Position numbers and translations under genes: made by a program. From Cycas panzhihuaensis (Eukaryota; Cycadophyta), in NCBI GenBank assembly GCA_023213395.1, contig CM041465.1:47871741-47935740 (forward strand): a DNA stretch of 64,000 bases, in the 5' to 3' direction. Shown here one piece after another: positions 29,905-40,071 of the stretch (position 1 is the stretch's first letter; every line of letters starts with the position of its first letter). The notes beneath the pieces are model-generated. The model did no database searches. It was not told where the DNA came from and was given only the letters and a program-made list of their open reading frames with translations.

Positions 29905-31070
29905 TGATCTGTTTCGGATTTTTAAATACTTTTAAATACTTTGTTTTTCATGTAAATGGTCTTTATGTAGTAGAAAATTGCCTTAAAAAGGCTTAATTGG
30001 TCTTCATTTAGTAGAAATATGCCTTTAAAAGGCTTAAAAATGTATTTCTACAAGTGCAAAAAGGTGCTATAACTGCTACCAAGGTGCTCCTAAGGTGCTA
30101 TAATTGTTACCAAGGTGCTACTAAGGTGCTATCACTGCTACCAAGGTGCTACCAAGGTGTTACGCAAGTGCTACTACCACACAGGATCGCAGAGATCGCT
30201 ACGCCAAGAATCATGGAGATCAACGCATCAGAGATCGCTGCACGAATCATGGAGACTGCTACGTACAAGCCAAAAAACGGAAAAATAAGAAAAACGGAAA
30301 TGGTTTTGGCAGTTCAAACGGAAACCGTTTGACACGAAATTTGAGGAGAGAGTGCGCACACGTGTCCTCTACGCATTTAAAGAGGAAAAACTCCAAAATA
30401 AAAGAATTTTTCCAAGATTTATCAAAAACCGTTTTGAAACCCGTTAGAAAACGAAAAAATGGAAAAATAGCTGCAAATGAAAACGCTTTTAAGCGAATTT
30501 CTGGAGAGGAATTCGGGGGATCTCGACAGAGATTTTTGATAGGAACAAGAGGACGCCGCAGCCCTAGACGCAGCACGGAGCAAGATTCGAGAAAGCTTCA
30601 AGAAAAATCGTTTTTCTGAAAAGTGAACGGCTCCAACAGTAAAATCTGCGTTGGGAGAAAAAAGACAGAAAACGCAACGGAATAAACCTGTTGCAGGGAT
30701 CTTTAAGGAACCTGGAAAATTGTAGTTGCAGCCAAGAGGAGAAGATAGCAAGAGCAGCAGTCCCAGAAAGAGACGCTAGCCAGTTCTTCTTGACCAAAAC
30801 AGGGTTTTTGGTAACAAAAGACCAAAAACGGTTTTGCAGACTTCGAGACGGAGGTTCCAGCGAATGAGCAGCAGCTCAAGGAGTGCCCAGCTCTCATTTC
30901 TTCTCTCGCAAAACACTGTAGCAGTCCCTTGCATGCTCAACAGAGCACAAACAAAGGAGTTTTGTAAGAAAATTCCAAATATTTCTAATTCTATGTAATA
31001 ATATGTAAATTGTTCTAGATTTTGTTTCAATTGGTTAAAGTTTTCACTTTTCCATTCAAGATTCAGATCA
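29905..31070 (+). repeat. 5' LTR of element H
   Basis: Starts TGATCTGTTTCGG and ends ATTCAGATCA before the primer-binding site. It contains two minisatellite stretches: AAGGTGCTA-type units at about 30056-30175 and GAGATCGCTACG-type units at about 30185-30262. Confidence 0.85.
30056..30262 (+). repeat. Minisatellites in the H 5' LTR
   Basis: Two adjacent arrays: repeated AAGGTGCTAT/CTGCTACC units, then GAGATCGCTACG/AATCATGGAGA units. The counterpart in the 3' LTR (35964-36205) has different unit content. Confidence 0.78.
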
Positions 31071-31077
31071 ATATTTT

Positions 31078-31089
31078 TGGTATCAGAGC
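31078..31089 (+). other. Primer-binding site of element H
   Basis: TGGTATCAGAGC, 7 bp after the LTR end. Confidence 0.9.
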
Positions 31090-31277
31090 TAGTTCCTTGA
31101 AACCCTTGGGATTTTAGGGATTTTAAAGAAAAAGAAAGAAAAGAAAAGGAAAAAAAAAAAAAAAAAAAACTTCTTGCTTTCATTGTTGGAAGTTTTTATG
31201 AAAACCAGATATTAATATTTGTTAACGGGTGAACCATTAACCGAACCTCTTGAGAGAGAAAGAAACAAATAAGGAAG
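31090..31277 (+). other. Short leader of element H with an A run
   Basis: About 190 bp with an A-rich tract at about 31130-31170, ending at the gag start. No gene seen. Confidence 0.6.
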
Positions 31278-32300
31278 ATGGCTGATCCGTAATGTAAAAT
31301 GGAAGAAAGGTTCGTGAAGATGGAGCAAAACCTCGATAGGCTAACCCAACTTGTGGCGCAGTTAGTTGCAACTTCTTCTTCAACAGCCAAAAGCGTAAAG
31401 AAGGAAGAAGAAGAACCGATGAAAGAAGACATGAATGAAGAGCTTGTAGAAAACCAACAAGAAGATGACAATCCGGCAGTATTCACACATCCATTCAAGG
31501 TAGAGGCAAAACTTGAATTGCCCATCTATGATGGAACGTTGGATGCCGAAAAATTAGATAGTTGGTTGGACCAACTAGAAACTTATTTTTCCATTTATGG
31601 GTATAAAAACCAGCAGAAAATAACTTTTGCTAGGTTAAAATTATCTAAACATGCATTAGTTTGGTGGAATGCATACCTTAAATCCCATAATGTAAGTGAA
31701 ATCACTTGGCAACAGTTTAAAATCCTCATAAAGAAGCAATTCTATCCTATTGGATATGAAGAGAAACAGAGGATTAAATGGCAATATTACCGATGTGAAA
31801 GAGGCCAAAATGTCCAAGATTACACAATGTAATTTCAAAAGCAAGCTATTGTGTTGGGCATCTCTTTACTGGGTAAAGACATGATGCTGAAATATATTGG
31901 AGGACTGCACCAGCATATTCAGCAAGAACTTCAACTGTTCGAAGTCAAATCGCTTGACGAAGCCAGCAAGAAGGCGATTGCCATAAAAAAGAGGAACAAG
32001 AAGGTTTTTGCTGAAAGGAAAAGGTTTGCACCTCCAGAAGGTAGCAACAAACCTACCCGAGGAATGAAGTTTCCAGGTAAAGTTGGACAACAATCCATTA
32101 GAGGTTTTGGGAAGATGAAACAAGCCAATACCACCCAAATTAGAATCACTTGTACTCATTGCAAGCGAACGGGTCATAGCGTAGAAGATTGTTGGTTCTT
32201 ATGCCCAGAGAAACGACCCAAGAACAAGGGGAAAGGTAAAGTTAAAACTGAAGGTAAAACTTTACTTAACTCTGTAAGTGATGAAAATGTTTGTGGCATT
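31278..32300 (+). pseudogene. gag: Element H gag (broken)
   Basis: The family start is likely ATG at 31278 (MADP) with an immediate TAA at 31290-31292; the next ATG at 31299 opens 177 codons (MEERFVKMEQNLDRL). A retrotransposon gag domain follows (ETYFSIYGYKNQQKITFARLK, WWNAYLKSH). A TAA at 31830-31832 interrupts YTM.FQKQAI, after which the frame continues to a CCHC knuckle CTHCKRTGHSVEDC near 32149-32190. Gag assembles the particle. Two nonsense mutations inactivate it. Confidence 0.87.
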
Positions 32301-32954
32301 GAAGAAGCCAATGAGAAATTGATGCTCATGGCTAATGCGGAGCCTAGAAATAACCATCAGCAAGTTGATCCAGAGATTAGAGAGGAGCTCTTCATGGTAA
32401 GAATACAAGTGAAGCAAAGCATGGTTGATGCCATCTTTGATGGAGGAAGCCAAAAGAATCTAATCTCAGAAGCTTTGGTAAAGAAACTGGGATTAAAAAT
32501 GCATGCACATCCAAAACCATATCCTCTTGGATGGTTGCAAAAAGATTCAAAGTTGCAGGTTACTCACCAATGTAAGTTTAAATTTGCAATTTATGAAAAG
32601 TTCATTGATGAAGTTGAATGTGAAGTAGTCCCTTTGGATGTTTGTCAAGTCGTGTTTGGCAGCCCATATCTCTATGATAGAGATGGAGTTCATCATAGGA
32701 GGCTGAGAAAGATTCGACTTATCAAGGACGGTAAATCATATCTGATCAATGCATCAAAGCCAGAGAAGAAGATTTCTCTCGTATCTTCCCAACAAGCAAA
32801 AAGATTAATTAATGCTTGTAGGAAGTTTGTGCTGTTGATGATAAAGCCAAAGGTGGAAGAAAATGAGCAAGCAGAGTCCTCAATACAGGCATTGGATAGG
32901 CAGCAAGTGCAGCAGATTGAAGGCCTAAGGAATAGGTACAACGACGTATTCTAA
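32301..32954 (+). pseudogene. Element H protease region
   Basis: In frame with the second part of gag. A retropepsin-like core reads AIFDGGSQKNLISEALVKKLG, in which the usual D-S/T-G has become D-G-G, then FGSPYLYDRDGVHHR typical of gypsy proteases with a long C-terminal linker. The frame ends with a TAA at 32952-32954 (YNDVF then stop), just before the RT lead-in (LPPKRAIEHEIQL). Confidence 0.82.
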
Positions 32955-33872
32955 GAGCCGAAAGGGCTGCCTCCTAAAAGGGCAATTGAACATGAAATCC
33001 AGCTGGTTGCTGATTCACCTTTGCCGAATCTTAGTCTCTACCGAAACTCAGTTTTGGAGAATGAAGAGATTAAGAGGCAGATTTAAGAACTCTTGGAACA
33101 AGGAGTGATTAAACCGAGTTGTTCCCGATGTGGATCACCTATTGTTTTGGTGCCAAAGAAAGATGGAGGATGGAGAATGTGCATTGACTATCGAGCTTTG
33201 AACAAGATCACCATAAAGAATAGACATCCCTTACCACGGATAGATGACTTGTTGGACCAGCTGCAGTCGGCAAGATATTTCAGCAAAATGGACCTGAAAT
33301 CAAGTTACCATCATGTTCGAATCCGAGAGGAGGATACTTGGAAGACAGCCTTCAAATCGAAGCAAGGATTGTTCGAATGGTTGGTGATGCCGTTTGGTCT
33401 GTGCAATGCACCTGCCACCTTCATGAGGTTGATGAATGAGGTATTAAGACCCTTCATTGATGACTTTGTAATTGTTTATCCAGATGATATTCTGATTTTT
33501 AGCCATACATGGGAGGAGCACCTCCAACATGTTGAGCAAGTGCTCAAAGTTCTCCAAGAACAGCAATTGAAATTAAATCTAAAGAAGTGCGAGTTTGGAA
33601 AGCAATCTCTCGTCTTCTTAGGTTTCGTGGTTGGAGGAGGAGAATTGAAGATTGACCCAGTAAAGATCAAAGTCATTCTCAATTGGCCCACATCCAAGAC
33701 AACCACGGAGGTAAGAAGTTTCATTGGTGCATGTCAATATTTAAGGAAATTTATTTTTAGATTCTCTCAAATTGCAGCACCTCTTCATGCATTGACAGGA
33801 GGACATGCAAAGTTTCATTGGGAGAATGAACAAGAAAAAGCTTTCAAGCTTTTGAAGCGAGAAAATCTGTGA
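32955..33872 (+). pseudogene. Element H reverse transcriptase (broken)
   Basis: Gypsy RT. The lead-in is cut by TAA near 33085, then there is an open frame from 33093: GSPIVLVPKKDGGWRMCIDYR, NKITIKNRHPLPRIDDLLDQL, FSKMDLKSSYHHVRI, LVMPFGLCNAPATFMRLMN. The active site is VYPDDILIF where gypsy RTs have Y[LV]DD, so the residue between Tyr and the Asp pair is Pro. The thumb region (LNLKKCEFGKQSLVFLGFVV) is kept. The frame stops at 33870-33872 before RNase H. Confidence 0.9.
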
Positions 33873-34300
33873 GGCACCGGTGTTAGCTTTACCCTCATTG
33901 CGAAGCCATTTGAATTGGAGACTGATGCTTCAGGCTATGCCATGGGAGCAGTATTGAAGCAAGAAGGAAAACTGATAGCTTACAATTCAGAGACATTCAA
34001 TGGAGTTGTCATAAACTACCCAACTTACGATAAGGAGCTCTATGCATTGCACCAAGCAGTGAAGCATTGGAGACCTTATTTGTTGGGAAAAGAAGTGGTC
34101 ATCCACACCGACCACAAGCCTTTACAATTTTTGCAGACTCAGTCCAAGTTGCAGTAGGCTAGGCACATGAAGTGGATGTCCTATTTGCAGCAGTTTCACA
34201 TCGTGGTAAAATACAAGAGAGGAACGGCAAATAAGATTGTAGACTTGCTGTCCAGACCTCCTCAACAGCAAGGTAATTCCAGTTTGTTGGTAGCTATGCA
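33873..34300 (+). pseudogene. Element H RNase H
   Basis: METDASGYAMGAVLKQEGK, SETFNGVVINYPTYDKELYAL, HWRPYLLGKEVVIHTDHKPL are the gypsy RNase H motifs (catalytic D, E, D present). A TAG near 34155-34157 follows SKLQ; the sequence resumes with HMKWMSYLQQFHIVVKYKRG, IVDLLSRPP. Confidence 0.87.
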
Positions 34301-35460
34301 ATTTCAACCTTTCTGCCATGATGAATATGTTGATTTGTATTTGAAAGATGAGGCATTCAAGCCTATCTTGACGACTACAACAAGGAAAAGTAGTTGCCGA
34401 TTTCCATTGAAAGATGGACTTCTTTGCAAGCAAGACAAGCTTTGCATTCCAAAGCATGCATCGAATGAAGTGGATAAGAGAAGCTCACACCTCTCGAGTT
34501 GCAGGACACTTTGGAGTGGGAAAGACGTTACTAAACTTGCAGCGATATATGTATTGGCCAAACATGCAGCAAGCTGTGACTACAAAGCATGCAGGGTGTA
34601 CATTATGAAGCACATCAAAGCCGACCAATAGGAAGTTTGGATTGTACATTCCACTTCCTGTTCCATCACGACCGTGGGAAAGTATCTCCATGGATTTCTT
34701 GGGAGGACTACCACAAACCAAAAATGGTATGGATTATTTATTTGTTGTTGTTGATCGGTTCAGTAAAATGGTAATGTTGATTCCCTGTAGAAAAACACAT
34801 ATAGGAGAAGACATAGCTAGATTATTTTTCCAGCATGTTTGGAAGTATTTTGGACTTCCCAACTCAATCATTTCTGATCGAGACAGCAGATTTTTGAGCC
34901 ATTTTTGGCAAACACTTTGGGGAATGATGGATACGAAGCTAAAGATGAGCACAACTTTTCATCCTCAAACAGACGGCGGTGAAGTTGTCAATAGGACATT
35001 GGTACAGCTGTTACGAGGATACAATGCCAAGCATCCTAAGACTTGGGATGAAAGTCTCCCATACTTACAATTTGCATTCAACAGAGCTATCCATAGCTCA
35101 ACCCAGAAATCACCATTTGAGGTATGTTTGGGATTTCTGCCTGCAAGTCCTTTCGATTTAGAATTTTTTGCTCAACTTTTTGTAGGAAATGGAAAGGAGG
35201 AAGAAGGAGATGAAAAGGCACAAAGATTTTTGGAAAGAATCAGAAAAATCCATCAACAGGTTGAAGAGCAGCTTCAAAAATCTCAACAGAGATACAAGCA
35301 GCGGCATGATGCACATAGAACCATCCATTCCTTTAAGGAAGGAGATAGAGTTTGGTTGCACCTCAGTAAGAAAAGATTGCAAGGTGAAGGCAAAAAACTA
35401 AAGCCTTTACGATATGGTCCTTTTACAATCTTAAAGAAAATTGGGGAAAATGCTTTCTAG
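34301..35460 (+). pseudogene. Element H integrase with GPY/F-like region
   Basis: The HHCC zinc domain is frameshifted (REAHTSRVAGHFGVGKTLL, MYWPNMQQAV). The core is open from 34642: D in SISMDFLGGLP, D in SIISDRDSRFLSHFW, E in DGGEVVNRTL; all three catalytic residues are present, though the usual DGQTE context is altered. The C-terminal part has KPLRYGPFTILKKIGENAF, a GPY/F-like module, ending at a TAG (35458-35460). Confidence 0.88.
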
Positions 35461-35763
35461 CTTGAACTTCCAGAATTCATGAAGATGTATTCTGTGGTGA
35501 ATGTTGAGAATCTGAAGATGTTCGAGCCATCCATGTTGGATGAAGATGAAGACGGAGTTCCACTCTTACCAAACCCAGAGGAGTTGCGGATAGAGAAAGA
35601 GGAACCAATGCAAAATGATTGCATTCTTCAAAGGAAGCAGACCGAGACTCGAAGAGGCATAATTGAGTCATTCAGAATTGCAAAGAAAGGACAAATACCT
35701 AGCAAAGCAAAATGGTACAATAAGGAGATAGGGAAAATCAAATTCCCTCATCTACAACTATAA
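35461..35763 (+). pseudogene. Element H C-terminal chromodomain-like tail
   Basis: Continues in frame after the TAG: LELPEFMKMYSVVNVENLK, then an acidic linker and ILQRKQTETRRGIIESF, AKWYNKEIGKIKFPHLQL to TAA. The pattern resembles the degenerate chromodomain tails of plant chromoviruses. The central aromatic of the VKWKG motif is missing (IAKKG), so histone binding is doubtful. Confidence 0.6.
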
Positions 35764-35786
35764 AGTTCATGAGGCCATGAACTCCT

Positions 35787-35801
35787 AAAAAAGGGGAGTT
35801 C
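35787..35801 (+). other. Polypurine tract of element H
   Basis: AAAAAAAGGGGAGTTC region abutting the 3' LTR start at 35802. Confidence 0.75.
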
Positions 35802-36490
35802 TGATCCGTTTCGGATCTTTAAATACTTTTAAATACTTTGTTTTTCATGTAAATGGTTTTTATGTAGTAAAAAATTGCCTTAAAAAGGCCTAATTGGTCT
35901 TCATTTAGCAGAAATATGCCTTTAAAAGGCTTAAAAATGTAAATAAAATGTATTTCTACAAGTGCAAAAAGGTGCTATAACTGCTACCAAGGTGCTACTA
36001 AGGTGCTGTAATTGCTACCAAGGTGCTACTAAGGTGCTATCACTACTACCAAGGTGCTACCAAGGTGTTATGCAAGTGCTGCGGTTGCTACGGAGCTACT
36101 ACAGATGCAGAGATCGCTACGCAATCGCGGAGATCAGCTACGCTCATGGAGATCGCTACGCGAATCTGGAGATCGCTATGCTGCGGAGACTGCTACGCAA
36201 AAGTCAAAAAATGGAAAAATAAAAAAAACGGAAATGGTTTTGGCGGATAAAACGGAAACTGTTTGACACGAAATTTGAGGAGAGAGTGTGCACACGTGTC
36301 CTCTACGCATTCAACGAGGAAAAACTCCAAAATAAAAGATTTTTTTCAAGATTTATCAAAAACCGTTTTGAAACTCGTTAGAAAATGGAAAAACGGAAAA
36401 ATAGCCACAAATGAAAACGCTTTTAAGCGAATTTCTGGAGAGGATTCGGGGGATCTCGACAGAGATTTTTGACAGGAACAAGAGGACGTC
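35802..36490 (+). repeat. 3' LTR of element H, truncated
   Basis: Starts TGATCCGTTTCGG and follows the 5' LTR, including both minisatellites (35964-36205), until GGACGTCGCA at about 36490. Similarity then stops; about 480 bp of the expected LTR is missing. Confidence 0.83.
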
Positions 36491-36524
36491 GCACAATTAT
36501 AAATATACTTTGAAATGATGTTGC
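36491..36524. other. Short unassigned junction, with TSD of element I
   Basis: 34 bp unlike H's LTR, ending with GTTGC (36520-36524), which is repeated at 40630-40634 as the TSD of I. Confidence 0.6.
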
Positions 36525-37082
36525 TGTGAAAAGAGGCCCAATGGCCTCACAGTCCCAAGATCTAGAAGCTAGGATCACTCTAGTTCTAGAAAGCACAAAT
36601 GCTTAACAAGTATAATACTCTCAAGATAAAAGAAAGCATAACAAACAAAGCATAAAATGAAGGAGCAAGAGAAATGATACTAAATGTGTGGGGTTGGAAT
36701 TAGTCCAACCTCCAAAAGAATAAACAGTTTGATTAGCAAACTGATAGCATAACAATACTGACTCAACTCCCATATGAGACAAAGAGGAGAGGTCTCATTA
36801 TATAGAGTGAAATGAGAGACCTAAGGCCTTGGATGTCTGACAAGTGTCAAACATCCAAGGTACATGCCTTGCATGTTGGACATGTGTCCTTTTGGGGCTC
36901 TTATGTGAGCAAAAGTGCATGGGAGTCTATTTAACCCTTTAGTGATAACGTTGTGTCACTAGAAAGAATGTGGGTGTGCACTTTATCACTTAAGTGATAA
37001 GTCACCCCTAAGATACAACTTTACAAATATTACATGAAAAAATGAAGTGCATAATCTTAATATGTAAACATAAGGTTTAACA
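36525..37082 (-). repeat. 3' LTR of element I
   Basis: Plus strand TGTGAAAAGAGG...GGTTTAACA; the same length as 40072-40629 and clearly similar (roughly one difference per 20 bp in the parts compared by eye). Confidence 0.93.
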
Positions 37083-38238
37083 GTTAAACCAACCAAAGGC
37101 GAGGATTGAAGACTCAAAAATACTCTTGTTTAAGTATTTTCAAAGGTTCCCTGCGTGGTGTCCTTACTGATAAAGTTGCAAAAAAATTCAAATTTCGGCC
37201 TATGTTTCTTGGCTCTTTAAAATTCTTTTAACATTTAATTAATGTTGCATAAGTGTTAATTGACTTAGGTGAAGTGATTCTAAGTGTTTGCCTATTGTAA
37301 AAGTGATACTTATCACTATTTTCAAACACTTTTTTAAGGCACCTTGCATGGTAACCTATTGCTCTTAGTCACAAAAAGGGCTCAAAAAAATACTTTGTAC
37401 CTAATAAAATCACTTCCTTTTTTGATCGTTGGGACTATTTAAAGTTCCAACACTTGGTGCTTGGTGTCCTACTTTGCAAGTGGTTCTGTTATCTTCACTT
37501 TTGAGCATTAAAAAGAACTCATTTGTATCTTCATAACAAAGTTTTGACTTGCTTCATTGAGTACTTAAGCACATTTTCAAAGTACTTTTTTGCAAAATTC
37601 ATTGTAATCAAGCATCTATTTTTTGGATCTACATAAGCACTACACTTCATTAAAGTGCGCATTGTAATAACACTTTAAGTGTTGATATTGCTGTACTAAA
37701 ATTGCTTCTTTTTTAGCCACTTTCATTGTAAAGCTTAAATCAAGCATTCTCATAAGTACATCATCCAAGAAAAATAAATCTAAGTTCACTTTAAAACTTC
37801 TAAAAAGTGACTTAAAATCTTGTTGGAGAGGCCCGAAAAAGGTTCAAACCTTGCCTCTGAAATAATCTTAAGCTTGGTGCATTCCCTAGGGGACCAATCG
37901 ACCGTACGGTCAGTGCATGACAATTAAGGTTGCTTGAGGAAAAGGAGGTTCGAAAAGGGTGTTATTGGGGTTGCGAATCCCAAGAAAAGCATGGTACGTC
38001 CATGCACATCAACCCTACCTGCCTTGTCCTAGATTTAACTTGGCCAACTATTGGATATCTTCTATAGATCAGAGTTGGACCAACTCCATAGCCTAGTTCT
38101 CCACCCCTCATCATTCTATTCAGTTGTTGGATCTTCTAGTAAGATCAGGACTGTTGGTTTCGTTAGAAGGTGGAACTTAAGCGACGAAAGCTTCGAGTTT
38201 CTAAGTTATCTGCTAGTTTCAAGCCTTACAAGTGAAAC
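37083..38238 (+). other. Inverted leader block inside element I
   Basis: Plus-oriented leader homologous to A's 2100-3248: GGTTCCCTGCGTGGTGTCC, the hairpin at 37428-37451 (arms GTTGGGACT and AGTTCCAAC, one G.U pair), and the conserved pre-gag block with a perfect palindrome GACCGTACGGTC at 37900-37911. It starts right after the minus LTR with GTTAAACC, the beginning of a plus LTR. Confidence 0.8.
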
Positions 38239-39064
38239 ATGGCTACTATTAACATGCTTAATGCATGCACCATTCGATTAACAGGTCAAGATAACTATCA
38301 AGAATGGAAAAGAATCACTCAGAATTTGCTGATCATGTCCTGATGATGCTTTTGTTGCTGCTTGGGAAGCCAAAGATGAAATCGCTTTGGCATTCCTTCA
38401 TATGATTGTTGATGTACATGTGGATCAAAATATTGCTTATGCAAAAACTTCTAAAGTAGCTTGGGACATGTTGTCCTCATTGTATGAAAGACGAGATGAA
38501 ACTCGCATTTTAATGGTTAAAGTCAAGTTGTATTCTGTAAAGTTTGTCAAGCCAATGTTGGCTTTTCTTTCCTCCATCAAGGAGGTATGTAATGAGTTGA
38601 ATACACTAGGTAGTCCAGCAACGAGAGATGAACTGATTACATCTATCACCAAAGCTTTGCCAAAGGGCTACAATGGCTTCATATCATCTACTACAAGAGA
38701 TGGTTTTCTCAAAAGAATGACATTCAATGAATTTCAAAGTCTACTATTTCAAGAAGAACAAATCTACACCAAGGATAATGAGGAGGAACCATCTACATCA
38801 GGCGCATTCACGGGCAACTCAAATGCCAAACAGAACCCCAAACCTGCACTCTCAAAGCAGTTTGGGAACCTGAACATTGTGCCTTCAAGGACCAATGTTG
38901 TATGTCATTATTGTGGCAAACCTGGCCACATAGTACCTGATTGTCGAAAGAAGCAAGCAGTTCTACGTCAACAGCAGCAACAACAGCCACATCAACCAAA
39001 TCAGCGACAACAACAACCACGTCAGCAATACCAACAAAGATTCCAGCAACAATAGCAGCAATAG
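38239..39064 (+). pseudogene. gag: gag inside element I (broken)
   Basis: ATG at 38239 (MATINMLNACTIRLTGQDNYQEW) is the family start. A deletion of about 75 bp relative to A, just after LLIM (about 38337), breaks the frame; from about 38345 the UBN2 gag continues (LSSLYERRDETRILMVK). CCHC knuckle CHYCGKPGHIVPDC lies near 38905-38945, followed by a long Gln-rich tract and a TAG. An RGG-type segment follows in another frame (39060-39130). Confidence 0.88.
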
Positions 39065-39200
39065 CAACCCCCTCGACCAAATCGAGGTGGCTATCGAAGA
39101 GGTCAAAGAGGAAGGGGGGGTTTTAGAGGTGGCAATCAATGCCACTTTAATCAATTTGCAGATGAAGACAAACAATTTTGTGCATATCAAACATCCAAGG
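39065..39200 (+). pseudogene. gag/protease junction region inside element I
   Basis: Reads NRGGYRRGQRGR-type RGG residues, then CHFNQFADEDK and CAYQTSK, matching A just upstream of its protease. It then changes, within a 14-bp shared sequence (39187-39200), into LTR sequence, so the DSGAS motif is never reached. Confidence 0.8.
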
Positions 39201-39502
39201 CCTTAGGTCTCTCATTTCACTCTATATAATGAGACCTCTCATCTTTGTCTCATATGGGAGTTGGAGATGTATTGTTATGCTATCAGTTTGCTAATCAAGC
39301 TGCTTATTCTTTTGGAGGCCGGACCAATTCCAATCGCACACATTTGGTATCATTTCTCTTGCTCCTTCATTTTATGCTTTGTCTCTTATGCTTTCTTTTA
39401 TCTTGAGAGTATTATACTTGTCAAGCATTTGTGCTTTCTAGAACTAGAGTGATCCTAGCTTCTAGATCTTGGGACTGTGAGGCCATTGGGCCTCTTTTCA
39501 CA
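39187..39502 (+). repeat. Inverted partial LTR inside element I
   Basis: A plus-oriented LTR from the 3' arm of the U3 hairpin to the end (TATA box region TCTATATAATGAG, R, U5, TTTTCACA). About 240 bp of U3 is missing. It is followed by TGGTATCGAGTC (39505-39516), a primer-binding-site-like sequence, so this is the LTR-to-leader edge of an element. Confidence 0.85.
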
Positions 39503-39516
39503 TTTGGTATCGAGTC

Positions 39517-40057
39517 AAGATCCAAAGCGGAGGCGCCCACATCCTTTGGGAAGAAATGGCGGTAAATGCGGTTGTGTAGGGGTTGAAACCCTTCAACAAC
39601 TCGTTGAGCTCCTTCTGTGGACTCTATTATAGCTGCATGCAGTGTCAAATCTTGGACAGCCAACCTAGTTAGTGAAAAACGAGTGAAAAAAACTCTATTT
39701 TTTATGAAAAATTCACTAAAAACAGTGAATAAACACCTCAACTCTGTTAAGAAACTTTTCAAAACAATTTCAGATTACAAACTAGAGCTTGAGATCTAAT
39801 TTCTTGCAAAAAAAAAGCTAAACACAAACAACACTAAGGATTTTGAGTTCCTTAGTGGGGTTTAAGGGTTGAAAATGGCCTAGAAATAGTCCATAGCCTT
39901 TAAAAAAAAACTTTAGTAGCTTGAACCTCCAAGAAATGATCTTCAAACAAACCTTGGATCGCCTTCGGAGAGCGAAGGTCGTCACCAAGGATTTGTAGGC
40001 CTTCTTCAAATCTCCTTGAGCAGCTACAAACAGAACAGAGGGAACTAGTCTCCTTTT
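39517..40057 (-). other. Minus-oriented leader of element I
   Basis: From 40057 leftward this is the start of an A-type leader: GTGACGACCTTCGCTCTCC and GGCGATCCAAGG in sense. The part at 39517-39700 has no clear counterpart elsewhere in the window, and its 113-codon minus frame is not recognisable. Confidence 0.6.
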
Positions 40058-40069
40058 GCTCTGATACCA
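40058..40069 (-). other. Primer-binding site of element I
   Basis: GCTCTGATACCA on the plus strand, canonical TGGTATCAGAGC in sense, next to the 5' LTR. Confidence 0.92.
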
Positions 40070-40071
40070 AA

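Larger units (their letters stand above)
29905..36490 (+). mobile_element. Element H: Ty3/gypsy (chromovirus-like) LTR retrotransposon, 3'-truncated
   Basis: Gypsy order is explicit: gag, protease, RT, RNase H, integrase, then a GPY/F-like segment and a chromodomain-like tail. The 5' LTR is 29905-31070, the primer-binding site is Met-tRNA type, and a polypurine tract precedes a 3' LTR starting at 35802 that matches the 5' LTR only to about 36490. The coding region has many stops. H inserted into G's leader (left flank CATTC at 29900-29904); the right flank is lost. Confidence 0.93.

Noticed and set aside
30054-30619. Frames of 92-157 codons in the H LTR
   Set aside because: They span minisatellites in an LTR and translate to repeats; equivalents in the 3' LTR are differently broken.
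31143-31170. Poly(A) tail of a non-LTR retroposon
   Set aside because: It lies in H's short leader just upstream of gag, with no LINE/SINE body or matching TSD.
39421-39762. 113-codon minus frame in element I
   Set aside because: It crosses an LTR/leader junction and has no recognisable domain.
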